DNA of 64,000 bases from JBEVJC01 sp040510375. Its GTDB lineage: Bacteria > Bacteroidota > Bacteroidia > Chitinophagales > Chitinophagaceae. How positions within the stretch are numbered: the stretch's first letter is position 1; each line of letters begins with the position of its first letter. Of this stretch, positions 9,247-17,916 are shown piece by piece. Location: assembly GCA_040510375.1 (NCBI GenBank), contig JBEVJC010000033.1, positions 62,001 through 126,000 of the forward strand, read 5' to 3'. The notes beneath the pieces are model-generated. The model made no database searches. It saw nothing but the letters and a program-made list of their open reading frames with translations, and was not told the origin of the DNA. The position numbers and the translations under genes are program-made.

Positions 9247-9606
9247 ATGATCACCCAGTATGAAGTGAGTTCATTGTTAAGAAAGGAGCTGCCCCAGTTA
9301 GACAGGAAGTTGGCATGTACGCCAACGTCGTTGGAGGGGTATGTTTTCATGAATTATTTCGCCGATTTCACAAAGACAGTTGTAAACGAACACCGGTTCA
9401 CCCTGGCCCGGAAATGTTTCCAGATAGCGGAACGTCTTTTCAGGAATGGAGATGCACAGGTAAGGCGTATGATCGAGAATATATTTATTTTCTCTTTCTC
9501 CTCGTTTATGCCGGTGGGAAGGGAAGAAAGACGGACGGTCCGGTCGATCATACCGATGGACCTGTATGCTGTTTATTTAAAACAGGTGATGCAAACCGGA
9601 AGTTAA
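9247..9606 (+). CDS. Unknown 119-residue protein in kdp locus
   Basis: A soluble, helix-rich protein without signal peptide, membrane helix or cysteine cluster. It begins MITQYEVSSLLRKELPQLD, has a central segment about a 'cytoplasmic' fold (TLARKCFQIAERLFRNGDAQVRRMIENIFIFSF), and ends with PMDLYAVYLKQVM. I think it resembles a short domain-of-unknown-function family seen in Bacteroidota (possibly DUF7674) but cannot confirm this. It lies 22 bases before the GNAT gene and upstream of kdpD, so it may be part of Kdp regulation. Confidence 0.7.
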   Translation: MITQYEVSSLLRKELPQLDRKLACTPTSLEGYVFMNYFADFTKTVVNEHRFTLARKCFQIAERLFRNGDAQVRRMIENIFIFSFSSFMPVGREERRTVRSIIPMDLYAVYLKQVMQTGS

Positions 9607-9628
9607 TACTGAAGATCAAAAACAAAAA

Positions 9629-10192
9629 ATGAAAAATATTATAGTGCGGGAGGCAACTCCCGAAGACGCCGTTTATGCCAGTCAGATCTGTGATGAAATG
9701 TTTACATCAGCCATTATCAGGGGATCAGGGATCTCCAAACGATCACCTGAATCCATTGTCCGCAAAATGGAGGAAGGTAAAGCCGTAATTGCGCTTACAG
9801 CTAAAGGCGAATGGGTGGGATTTTCCTACCTTGAAGTATGGGCCGGAGGCGAGTTTGTGTCCAATTCCGGACTGATCGTAGCACCTGCATTCCGCGGTAA
9901 CGGTGTTGCCAGCCGCATCAAAAAAACGGTGTTTGGTCTTTCGCGGAAATTATATCCCGAAGCAAAAGTGTTCAGTATAACAACGGGTCTTGCTATTATG
10001 AAAATGAACTCGGCACTGGGATTTGAACCGGTTACCTATAGTGAGATCCCCCGTGAGGAAAAATTCTGGGAAGGATGCAAAAGTTGTATAAACTACAATG
10101 TGCTGTTGGGAAAGAAATGTGCGAACTGCCTTTGCACTGCCATGCTTTATACACCTGCCATTCCCAAGGTCAGGAAGGATAAGAAACAATGA
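9629..10192 (+). CDS. GNAT-family N-acetyltransferase with C-terminal cysteine cluster
   Basis: A 187-residue protein. The acetyl-CoA-binding core of the GNAT fold is at about residues 78-100 (SGLIVAPAFRGNGVASRI; the R-G-x-G-x-A signature). The C-terminal tail carries C150, C153, C164, C167 and C169 (CxxC...CxxCxC), a possible zinc or Fe-S site that is not part of the minimal GNAT fold. Its stop codon overlaps the kdpD start (ATGA), so the two proteins are translationally coupled. The substrate is unknown; a link to Kdp regulation is inferred from gene order. Confidence 0.75.
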   Translation: MKNIIVREATPEDAVYASQICDEMFTSAIIRGSGISKRSPESIVRKMEEGKAVIALTAKGEWVGFSYLEVWAGGEFVSNSGLIVAPAFRGNGVASRIKKTVFGLSRKLYPEAKVFSITTGLAIMKMNSALGFEPVTYSEIPREEKFWEGCKSCINYNVLLGKKCANCLCTAMLYTPAIPKVRKDKKQ

Positions 10193-11310
10193 TTGAAAAA
10201 ATGACGGAGAACATCGAAACCAGTGACAAACCGCCCCATAAAGGGCAATTAAAAATCTATATCGGCATGAGTGCCGGTGTGGGTAAGACTTTCCGCATGT
10301 TGCAGGAGGCACATAACCTGCTCCGCAATGATGTGAATGTTAAGATTGCGTATGTGGAAACGCATGGCCGCAAGGAAACCCAGGCGTTGATAGAAGGACT
10401 GCCCCTGATACCCAGACGTAATGTTTTTTATAAAGGCAAACAACTGGAGGAGCTGGATGTGCAGGCGGTGTTACTGATGCATCCGGAAGTGGTGATCGTG
10501 GATGAACTGGCACATACCAATATTCCCGGGAGCAAAAATGAAAAAAGGTGGGAAGATGTTCTTGAAATAATGGATGCGGGAATTGATGTGATTTCAGCGA
10601 TCAATATCCAGCATATTGAAAGTATCAACGAGGAGGTAAAAAAGATAACCGGCGTAGAAGTGCAGGAACGTGTTCCTGATAAAATGCTGCAGCTGGCGAA
10701 TGAGGTGGTTAATATCGACCTGACTGCCGATGAACTCATTTCCCGTTTGAAAGAAGGAAAGATCTATGACAACAGTAAAGTGCACCAGGCCCTGCAGAAT
10801 TTTTTCCAGCCCGAAAAAATCCTCCAGCTCCGTGAGCTCGCGTTGAAAGAAGTAGCCGGCCAGGTAGAGCGCAAAGTTGATCATGAAGTAACCGCGAAAG
10901 AAAATCCCTGGCGCCACGAACGTTTCCTGGCCTGCATTTCATCCAATCATGAGATTGCCCAGAATATAATCAGGAAGACGGCGCGGCTGGCATCGTATTA
11001 TAATAGTAAATGGTTTGTGTTGTATGTACAGACCCACCGCGAAACGGCAGATAAAATTCCGCTTGCCGCACAGCGGCATCTCATCAATAATTTTAAAAAC
11101 GCCACCCAGTTAGGTGGTGAGGTGGTACGCAAGAGCGAAGAAAATATAGCAAAGGCAATTATGGAAATGGTGGAGGAGAAGGGGATCACGACGGTATGTA
11201 TCGGGAAGCCCCATCTGAAACTCTGGCAGATTATTCTGAAAACAAGTGTATTTAATCAATTGCTGCGCACCTTATCAAAAAATGAAGTGGATCTGATAAT
11301 CTTATCATAA
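10189..11310 (+). CDS. kdpD: KdpD sensor module without kinase half
   Basis: A 373-residue protein corresponding only to the cytoplasmic N-terminal part of KdpD. The KdpD domain has a Walker A (GMSAGVGKT, residues 26-34) and the Walker B-like VIVDELAHTN (about 102-111). A universal-stress-protein domain follows from about residue 240 (RFLACISSNHEIAQNII...) to the end. E. coli KdpD is about 894 residues and continues into four membrane helices and a histidine kinase; here the gene stops after the USP domain, and the kinase is a separate overlapping gene (TAATG at 11308-11312). It probably acts as a detached K+/nucleotide-sensing partner of that kinase. Confidence 0.92.
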   Translation: MIEKMTENIETSDKPPHKGQLKIYIGMSAGVGKTFRMLQEAHNLLRNDVNVKIAYVETHGRKETQALIEGLPLIPRRNVFYKGKQLEELDVQAVLLMHPEVVIVDELAHTNIPGSKNEKRWEDVLEIMDAGIDVISAINIQHIESINEEVKKITGVEVQERVPDKMLQLANEVVNIDLTADELISRLKEGKIYDNSKVHQALQNFFQPEKILQLRELALKEVAGQVERKVDHEVTAKENPWRHERFLACISSNHEIAQNIIRKTARLASYYNSKWFVLYVQTHRETADKIPLAAQRHLINNFKNATQLGGEVVRKSEENIAKAIMEMVEEKGITTVCIGKPHLKLWQIILKTSVFNQLLRTLSKNEVDLIILS

Positions 11311-12995
11311 TGAATTCAGTTAAACTTAAAATCAGGCTGGGGACCGTTTTCCTGTTCGTCCTCCTTTTAGTCTCGAGTGGACTGGGAATTTTTCACCTGG
11401 TGCGTTTAAAAAACGCTGCCAGGGATATCCTGAAAGATAACTACGAGTCGATCGAGTACTGCCATGAAATGCAGCAATTTTTCGTTTACGGGGATGGGCA
11501 GTTTAACCAGTCCCAGGCGGGGTTCGACAGTTTACTGAGGTTGCAGGAATCCAATATTACAGAGCCCGGTGAAAGGCAGGCCACGGAAATAATCAGGAAG
11601 GGGTTTAATGAATACAGGTCGGGCGATACATCTGTTGCAGTGATCCGGTCCATAGGTACCGGAATCCAGCGTGTCCTTTCCCTGAATATGTCGGCCATTG
11701 AACGAAAGAATGCTGTCGCAGGTAAAACAGCGGATAAAGCACTAACCTATATCACACTTTTAACAGCGGTTATCTTCCTGGTTGGTTTCACATTCTCCTA
11801 TAATTTTCCATCGGTGGTCACCACGCCCATCAATGCATTGATTGAGGGGATCAAGGAGATTGGCCGGAAGAATTACAAATACCGGATCCATCTTGACCGC
11901 AAAGATGAGTTTGGCCAGATGGCGGAAGCATTCAATGATATGGCTGAGCGACTGGAGTTTTTTGAAAGCAGTAACCTGAACAAAATCATTTTTGAAAAAA
12001 CGCGGGCGGAAGCCGTAATCAACAGCCTGAAAGAAGCGAGTATCGGACTTGACAAGGATGGTGTGATACTTTTTGCGAATAACCAGGCTTTGCAGATCCT
12101 GGGTCTTACTGCTGCCGAAATGGTTGGTAAACCTGTTGCGGAAGTGAGTAAACGAAACGACCTGCTTCGTTTCCTGATGGAAGAAAGCGGCAGTATACCC
12201 TTTAAGATTGTACTGGATAACCATGAAAATTATTTTACCAAGGAGGTGATGGATGTAACCCAGGACGGCCTTAACAATAAAGTGATCGTATTGAGGAATA
12301 TTACTTCTTTTAAAGAACTTGATGTTGCCAAGACAAACCTTATTGCCACCATCTCGCATGAATTAAAAACACCACTTGCCTCTTCCGATATCAGTATCAA
12401 ACTACTGGAAGATGCCCGGGTAGGTCCACTAACGGGTGAGCAGCGTGGCCTGGTATCTACCCTGCGGATGGATAACCAGCGGATGCTGCGGATCCTTAGT
12501 GAATTGCTGAATATGTCGCAGGTAGAAGCAGGAAAGATCCAGCTGGAACTTTCCAAGGTCGACCCAACGGAAATTGTAAACGCAGCAATCAGTACGGTCA
12601 GCAGCGCGGCCCGTGAACGATCACTGATCATCAGCAAAAATATAAATGACGACCTGGGAAAAATTAATGCCGATGCTGAAAAAACCGTATGGGTACTGAA
12701 TAATTTCCTTACCAACGCAATCAAGTATTCACCGGAAGGCGCCAATATTGAAGTAGGCGTGCGCCGGTCTGATAAAGGAGTTGATTTTTATGTAACCGAC
12801 AAGGGACCTGGCATTCCCGCTGAATATTTTTCAAAAGTCTTCGACCGGTTTTTTAAGGTGCCCGGGTCAAAAACAGCGGGGAGTGGACTGGGACTTGCCA
12901 TTTCAAAAGAATTTATAGAAGCGCAGGGCGGAGAGGTCTGGTTTACCAGCGAACTGGGTACGGGAAGTACATTCGGATTTAGTCTGCCCTATTGA
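11310..12995 (+). CDS. Membrane histidine kinase (HAMP-PAS-HisKA), split partner of KdpD
   Basis: A 561-residue kinase. TM1 is at about 8-30, a periplasmic helical sensor domain spans about 31-145, and TM2 is at about 146-165. A HAMP linker follows (170-225), then a PAS domain (about 230-335). The HisKA motif SHELKTPL has its phosphorylated histidine at H350. The ATP-binding N box is NFLTNAIKYSP, and the G boxes are DKGPGIP and GSGLGLAISKEF. It overlaps the truncated kdpD by one base, so the two halves of a KdpD-like sensor are made as separate polypeptides. The adjacent DNA shows no KdpE response regulator. Confidence 0.9.
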   Translation: MNSVKLKIRLGTVFLFVLLLVSSGLGIFHLVRLKNAARDILKDNYESIEYCHEMQQFFVYGDGQFNQSQAGFDSLLRLQESNITEPGERQATEIIRKGFNEYRSGDTSVAVIRSIGTGIQRVLSLNMSAIERKNAVAGKTADKALTYITLLTAVIFLVGFTFSYNFPSVVTTPINALIEGIKEIGRKNYKYRIHLDRKDEFGQMAEAFNDMAERLEFFESSNLNKIIFEKTRAEAVINSLKEASIGLDKDGVILFANNQALQILGLTAAEMVGKPVAEVSKRNDLLRFLMEESGSIPFKIVLDNHENYFTKEVMDVTQDGLNNKVIVLRNITSFKELDVAKTNLIATISHELKTPLASSDISIKLLEDARVGPLTGEQRGLVSTLRMDNQRMLRILSELLNMSQVEAGKIQLELSKVDPTEIVNAAISTVSSAARERSLIISKNINDDLGKINADAEKTVWVLNNFLTNAIKYSPEGANIEVGVRRSDKGVDFYVTDKGPGIPAEYFSKVFDRFFKVPGSKTAGSGLGLAISKEFIEAQGGEVWFTSELGTGSTFGFSLPY

Positions 12996-13136
12996 GTTCA
13001 GTTTGACGGTTATACTTTGAACGCGTCGTCCTGAAGAAATGCTTTACCGGCTATGCCTGAAGGCCCGAATATCGGCAACTACAGCTTCCCAAAGCTTGAT
13101 ATATATAATAGTCTTTTCCACAGGTAGATTAGCAGG

Positions 13137-13162
13137 AAAAAACATGTTTTATCTTGTTTTTT
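13137..13162 (+). terminator. Possible weak terminator after the kdp regulatory genes
   Basis: AAAAAACA and TGTTTTTT form an 8-bp A/T-rich inverted repeat around a 10-base loop, ending in a T-run. The stem is weak because it has almost no G-C pairs. The 234-base gap between the kinase and the GH31 gene contains nothing else I can name, apart from a TATACTTTGAAC stretch near 13012 that vaguely resembles a -7 box. Confidence 0.3.
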
Positions 13163-13229
13163 ACCCTTGTAAGGCGGTATTATGGTAATTTCAGTGGTAT
13201 TCCAGGTTGAATCCAAAACAATTGCCATA

Positions 13230-16079
13230 ATGAACAGACTGCTTAAACTGCTGATACTGCTATTAAGTTCTACACTCCTGCACGCAGGAGATCCCGGAAC
13301 CTTTGTAAGAACCGCGGATGGGATTATTGTATACCCCGATCCGCTCCTGACCCAAACCCCGCAATCGGTCAAACTGGAAGTGGTCAATTCTTCTATCATC
13401 CGGGTGCTGGTAATTCCGGCAGGCGCGATCCCGAAAAAAAGCCTCGTTACGGTTTATGGAAAACCCGTTACAGAAAAATGGACGGTTGATTCAACCGGTT
13501 CAATGGTCTCCATAAAAACATCACGCCTGATTGTCAGTGTTGAACTCAATACAGGCAGGGTGAGTTTTTATGAGACTTCCGGAAAAAAAATCCTGGCCGA
13601 GCAGGCCGTGGGGGGAAGGAAATTTGTTCCCCAGGTCTTTGAAGGGCAACCGTCTTTCAGTCTTAGTCAGTCGTTCGAAACCACAACATCTGATACCTAC
13701 TACGGACTTGGCCAGCACCAGGATGATGTATTTAATTACAAGGGTCAGCAGGTAAAGTTGTTCCAGAATAATACCGAAGTGGCTATTCCATTCCTGATTT
13801 CGTCACTCAATTACGGGATACTCTGGGATAATTATTCATTGACAAGCATTGGTGATACCCGTCCGTATATGCCGCTATCTTCCCTGCGATTGTTTTCTGC
13901 CGATGGGGAGGAAGGATGGCTGACAGCTTCCTATTTCAACGACAAAACAAAACCTTCTTCCAGAACACTTTCAAGACCCGAAAGTGTGATTGATATGGAA
14001 TTTGTGAACGAATCCAAACTCAAACTACCTGTTGAATTTACACCCGCTACCGGACTGGTAACTTATGAAGGATCGTTATCCAGCGCAAATGCCGGCATCT
14101 ATAAATTCCGTTTTATATATGGTGGTTACCTGAAAGTATGGATGGGAGGAAAACTGGTTATTGACCGGTGGCGTAAAGCCTGGAACCCCGCACCGGCGTT
14201 GATAAATCTGCCACTCAATAAAAATGAAAAAGTGGCTGTCAGGATCGAATGGATTCCCGAAGGCGGTGAGTCATATTTCGCAGTAAAATACCAGGAGCCG
14301 AAAGCGGCAGACCTGCAGAATGTTTATGGTTTTTCTTCGGAAGCCGGACAGGCGGTTGATTATTATTTTGTATCGGGCGCGAATATGGATGAGGTAATCG
14401 GCGGTTACCGTACGCTCAGTGGCAAGGCAAATATTGTTCCCCGGTGGGCACTGGGATTCTGGCAGAGCCGCGAAAGGTATCATAACCAGGAAGAGATCCT
14501 GTCGACCGTAGCAGAATTCCGCCGGCGTAAAATCCCGCTGGATAATATTGTACTCGACTGGTTTTACTGGAAAGAAAATGAATGGGGAAGCCAGGAGTTC
14601 GATCCGGTGCGGTTTCCATCGCCCGATAGTATGATCTCTGTCCTTCATAAAAAATACAATACCCAACTCATGATCTCGGTATGGCCGAAGTTTTATGAAA
14701 CAGTCCCGGCCTATAAGGATTTTAACGCAAGGGGTTGGCTTTATAAAAGGAATATCGCAGATGGCCAGAAGGACTGGGTGGGGCCCGGTTACAAATCCAC
14801 TTTTTACGACGCATTTAATGAAGACGCAAGAAAAGGTTTCTGGAAACTGATCAATGAAAAAATATATGTAAAAGGAGTTGATGCCTGGTGGATGGATGCA
14901 AGTGAACCGGATATCCTTTCCAATGTATCACCCGAACGTCGCAAACAACAAATGACGCCGGTTTCTGGCGGACTGGTAGCAGAGGATGTCAATGCATATC
15001 CATTACAGAACGCTAAAGGAATTTATGAAGGCCAGCGATCTGTTGATCCGGATAAACGTGTATTCCTGCTTACCCGGTCGGGTTTTGCGGGATCACAACG
15101 ATATAGTGCTGTAATCTGGAGTGGTGATATCGGTGCACGCTGGGATGATATGAAGGCACAGATCCCTGCTGGAATTAATTTTTCACTTTCGGGACTTCCT
15201 TACTGGACCATGGATATCGGTGGGTTTGTGGTGGAAGACAGATACCAGAAACCAAATGCGAAGGATCTGGAAGAATGGCGGGAACTGATGACGCGCTGGT
15301 TTCAGTTTGGTGCCTTTGTGCCGGTGTTCCGGGTACATGGACAGGCGCCCAAACGCGAGATCTTCCACACAGCACCTGAGGATCATCCTGCCTACAGGAG
15401 TATGTTATATTATAACCAGCTCCGTTACCGGCTGCTTCCCTATATCTACTCCCTTGCCGGTATGGCTTATCACAATGACTATACAATCATGCGTGGACTG
15501 GTAATGGATTTCCCCGCGGATAGTACCGCACGAACTATTGGTGATCAGTTCCTTCTTGGTCCCTCGTTGCTGGTTAATCCGGTATATGTGGCTGGAATGA
15601 AGCAACGAACTGTTTACCTGCCTGCAGGTGGATGGTATGATCTCTACACCGGCAAATACGAAGAAGGAGGAAAGACGATAGTTGCTGATGCACCCTATAT
15701 GCGGATGCCGGTTTTTGTAAAAGCCGGTTCAATACTGCCCACGGGTCCTGCGTTGCAATACACTGCCGAGAAAAAGGCCGACACAATCTGGGTGCACGTG
15801 TACCAGGGAGCCAACGGAAGTTTTTCTTTATATGAAGATGAGGGTCTCAACTATGATTATGAGAAGGGCTTATTTGCGAATATACCAATGGAATATAACG
15901 AGAAGGATCAAACCCTTGTTTTTGGTGAGCGACAGGGAAAGTTTCCGGGTATGATGGACAAACGGGTCTTCCTGATTAATTATATCCGTAAGGGCCGGCC
16001 TGTTAACCTTGACCTGCAATCCGCCCGTGGCAAGCTTGTCCACTATGACGGAACGCGGAAGATCATTCGTCTTAATTGA
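13230..16079 (+). CDS. GH31 alpha-xylosidase-like enzyme with PA14 insert, secreted
   Basis: A 949-residue enzyme from the ATG at 13230 (an in-frame start at 13182 would place 16 non-signal residues before the obvious signal peptide MNRLLKLLILLLSSTLLHAG). After an N-terminal beta-sandwich, a PA14-type insert lies at about residues 280-355 (AGIYKFRFIYGGYLKVWMGGK). The (beta/alpha)8 GH31 domain then carries the nucleophile D556 in WWMDASEPD and the probable acid/base D633 in WSGDIGARWDDM. A PA14 insertion at this point is a known feature of bacterial alpha-xylosidases acting on xyloglucan oligosaccharides. The two genes downstream support that role. Confidence 0.85.
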   Translation: MNRLLKLLILLLSSTLLHAGDPGTFVRTADGIIVYPDPLLTQTPQSVKLEVVNSSIIRVLVIPAGAIPKKSLVTVYGKPVTEKWTVDSTGSMVSIKTSRLIVSVELNTGRVSFYETSGKKILAEQAVGGRKFVPQVFEGQPSFSLSQSFETTTSDTYYGLGQHQDDVFNYKGQQVKLFQNNTEVAIPFLISSLNYGILWDNYSLTSIGDTRPYMPLSSLRLFSADGEEGWLTASYFNDKTKPSSRTLSRPESVIDMEFVNESKLKLPVEFTPATGLVTYEGSLSSANAGIYKFRFIYGGYLKVWMGGKLVIDRWRKAWNPAPALINLPLNKNEKVAVRIEWIPEGGESYFAVKYQEPKAADLQNVYGFSSEAGQAVDYYFVSGANMDEVIGGYRTLSGKANIVPRWALGFWQSRERYHNQEEILSTVAEFRRRKIPLDNIVLDWFYWKENEWGSQEFDPVRFPSPDSMISVLHKKYNTQLMISVWPKFYETVPAYKDFNARGWLYKRNIADGQKDWVGPGYKSTFYDAFNEDARKGFWKLINEKIYVKGVDAWWMDASEPDILSNVSPERRKQQMTPVSGGLVAEDVNAYPLQNAKGIYEGQRSVDPDKRVFLLTRSGFAGSQRYSAVIWSGDIGARWDDMKAQIPAGINFSLSGLPYWTMDIGGFVVEDRYQKPNAKDLEEWRELMTRWFQFGAFVPVFRVHGQAPKREIFHTAPEDHPAYRSMLYYNQLRYRLLPYIYSLAGMAYHNDYTIMRGLVMDFPADSTARTIGDQFLLGPSLLVNPVYVAGMKQRTVYLPAGGWYDLYTGKYEEGGKTIVADAPYMRMPVFVKAGSILPTGPALQYTAEKKADTIWVHVYQGANGSFSLYEDEGLNYDYEKGLFANIPMEYNEKDQTLVFGERQGKFPGMMDKRVFLINYIRKGRPVNLDLQSARGKLVHYDGTRKIIRLN

Positions 16080-16101
16080 TTGTCGGTTTAAAACTGGTAT
16101 C

Positions 16102-17820
16102 ATGATGAAAAGGATATTTTATTGTGCCCTGCTTTTGTTATTGATGATGAATTGTAAAAAAAAGAGTATAACCGAACCAGATCCGGTTGACCCGGTCGAC
16201 CCGGTTGATCCCGTGGTGCCGGGTGTTGATCCGCCCACTGCGAATACCATTGGGTTTTTCCTGGACAACTGGTCCACACGGAATTTTACAAAACCATCGT
16301 TCCAGGAGGTACCCCTTACAACAGCTGCTGTTACAGCAACAGTAACGATTGATGCGGGTGAGATAATTACAAAGATTCCGCAATCGGTCTTTGGCCAGAA
16401 TTCCAACTCATGGATGACGCAGATGGTAACTGAAACTTCCCTGATGAACCACCTGAAGAACCTGAAACCCGGAGAGATCCGATTCCCCGGTGGAAGTATC
16501 AGTGATGTTTATTTCTGGAATGCGGCAAGGCCCGATAAACCGGCCACTGCACCGGAAGGTCACCTCAATGCAGAAGGTAATATAGTGGCGGATCCATACT
16601 GGTATGGAAGGAACAATGATAGCTGGACGATCTCGGTTGATAATTATTATAACCTGCTGACGCAAACTGGCAGCCAGGGAATGATCACGGTCAATTATGG
16701 GTTTGCCCGTTATGGTACCTCGGATGATCCGGTTGCTACGGCAGCACATCTTGCAGCGGACTGGGTACGATATGATAACGGACGAACCAGGTACTGGGAA
16801 ATTGGTAACGAAACAAATGGCACATGGGAAGCGGGTTACCGTATCGACCCTGCCTTGAATAAAGATGGACAGCCTGCAATTATCACGGGCGAATTATATG
16901 GTCGTCACGTGCAGGTATTTGTCGATTCTATGAAGAAGGCGGCATCCGAAATCGGGAAGACTATTTACATCAGTGCCTACCTGCTGGAAAAACAACCGGC
17001 AGGCTGGCAAACACCCACCGATCAGGGATGGAATGCGGGTGTATTGACAGCCAGTAACAATAAAGCTGACTATTATACCATCCATAGTTATTACACAAAC
17101 TACCAGACAAATGCTTCGGCAGCAGAAATACTGAATACGGCAACTGCAGTAACTACGGATATGATGGCTTTCACGAAGTCTGAATTTGTGAAGTCGGGAG
17201 CGGTTACAAAACCAGTAGCACTAACCGAGTGGAATATTACATCGCAGGGCTCCATGCAGCAGGTGTCATTTGTAAACGGAATGCATGCTTCGATCCTGCT
17301 GGCAGAAAGTATTAAAAATAAATATGGGCAGACCAGTCGCTGGGACCTGGCCAACGGCTGGGCTGATGGTAATGATCACGGATTGTTCGATATGGGTGAT
17401 GAACCTGGTGGCGTGAAATGGAATCCGCGACCGGCTTTTTATTATATGTATTATATGGGTTTGTTTACCGGCGACCGCCTCTTAAAAACTACCGTTACAG
17501 GCGAACTGCTTGCATATGGTTCTTCCTTTACTTCGGGTGAAACAGCCGCCATGATTGCCAATAAATCCACTGCGGTAAAAACAGCATCAGTAGTCCTGAA
17601 AAATATCAGTAAGCGTAAAAGGATCTATTGGTATGTACTTACCGGCGGTACAGATAACGGTGATTTTTCAAGAAAGGTATTGGTAAATGGCAAGGGGCCA
17701 ACGCTGGTATCAGGTGGTCCATCGGATTATAAAACAATCCAGGCCTATTCAGCGTTGGTTGACCAGGATCTTAAAATTGATTTGCCGCCGCGTTCAGTGG
17801 TTTACCTGGTGCTGGAGTAA
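16102..17820 (+). CDS. Clan GH-A glycoside hydrolase lipoprotein (GH51-like)
   Basis: A 572-residue lipoprotein from the ATG at 16102: signal MMKRIFYCALLLLLMMN then the lipidated Cys of the lipobox LMMNC. A linker with a threefold Asp-Pro-Val repeat (about residues 22-35) joins it to the catalytic domain. The catalytic TIM barrel shows the GH-A acid/base E237 (WEIGNETNG) and the nucleophile E376 (ALTEWNI). A C-terminal beta-sandwich follows. The FGQNSNSWM...LRFPGGS-like opening resembles alpha-L-arabinofuranosidases (GH51 and relatives), but endo-glucanase activity is possible. It starts 22 bases after the GH31 gene, so the two are co-transcribed. Confidence 0.72.
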   Translation: MMKRIFYCALLLLLMMNCKKKSITEPDPVDPVDPVDPVVPGVDPPTANTIGFFLDNWSTRNFTKPSFQEVPLTTAAVTATVTIDAGEIITKIPQSVFGQNSNSWMTQMVTETSLMNHLKNLKPGEIRFPGGSISDVYFWNAARPDKPATAPEGHLNAEGNIVADPYWYGRNNDSWTISVDNYYNLLTQTGSQGMITVNYGFARYGTSDDPVATAAHLAADWVRYDNGRTRYWEIGNETNGTWEAGYRIDPALNKDGQPAIITGELYGRHVQVFVDSMKKAASEIGKTIYISAYLLEKQPAGWQTPTDQGWNAGVLTASNNKADYYTIHSYYTNYQTNASAAEILNTATAVTTDMMAFTKSEFVKSGAVTKPVALTEWNITSQGSMQQVSFVNGMHASILLAESIKNKYGQTSRWDLANGWADGNDHGLFDMGDEPGGVKWNPRPAFYYMYYMGLFTGDRLLKTTVTGELLAYGSSFTSGETAAMIANKSTAVKTASVVLKNISKRKRIYWYVLTGGTDNGDFSRKVLVNGKGPTLVSGGPSDYKTIQAYSALVDQDLKIDLPPRSVVYLVLE

Positions 17821-17916
17821 ACTGATGCTGGTTCGTCAGGTGGTTTACCTGGTTGCCGGTGCAAACTGAATTGGTAAAACGGGACTTTACAGGTTAAATA
17901 ATATAAAATAATTCTG

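Noticed and set aside
13079..13399. A 106-residue frame on the - strand before the GH31 gene
   Set aside because: It overlaps the signal peptide and N-terminus of the GH31 gene and looks like a shadow frame.
16170..16215. Short Asp-Pro-Val coding repeat considered as a possible CRISPR or recombination repeat
   Set aside because: It is in frame within a lipoprotein linker and only a few units long.
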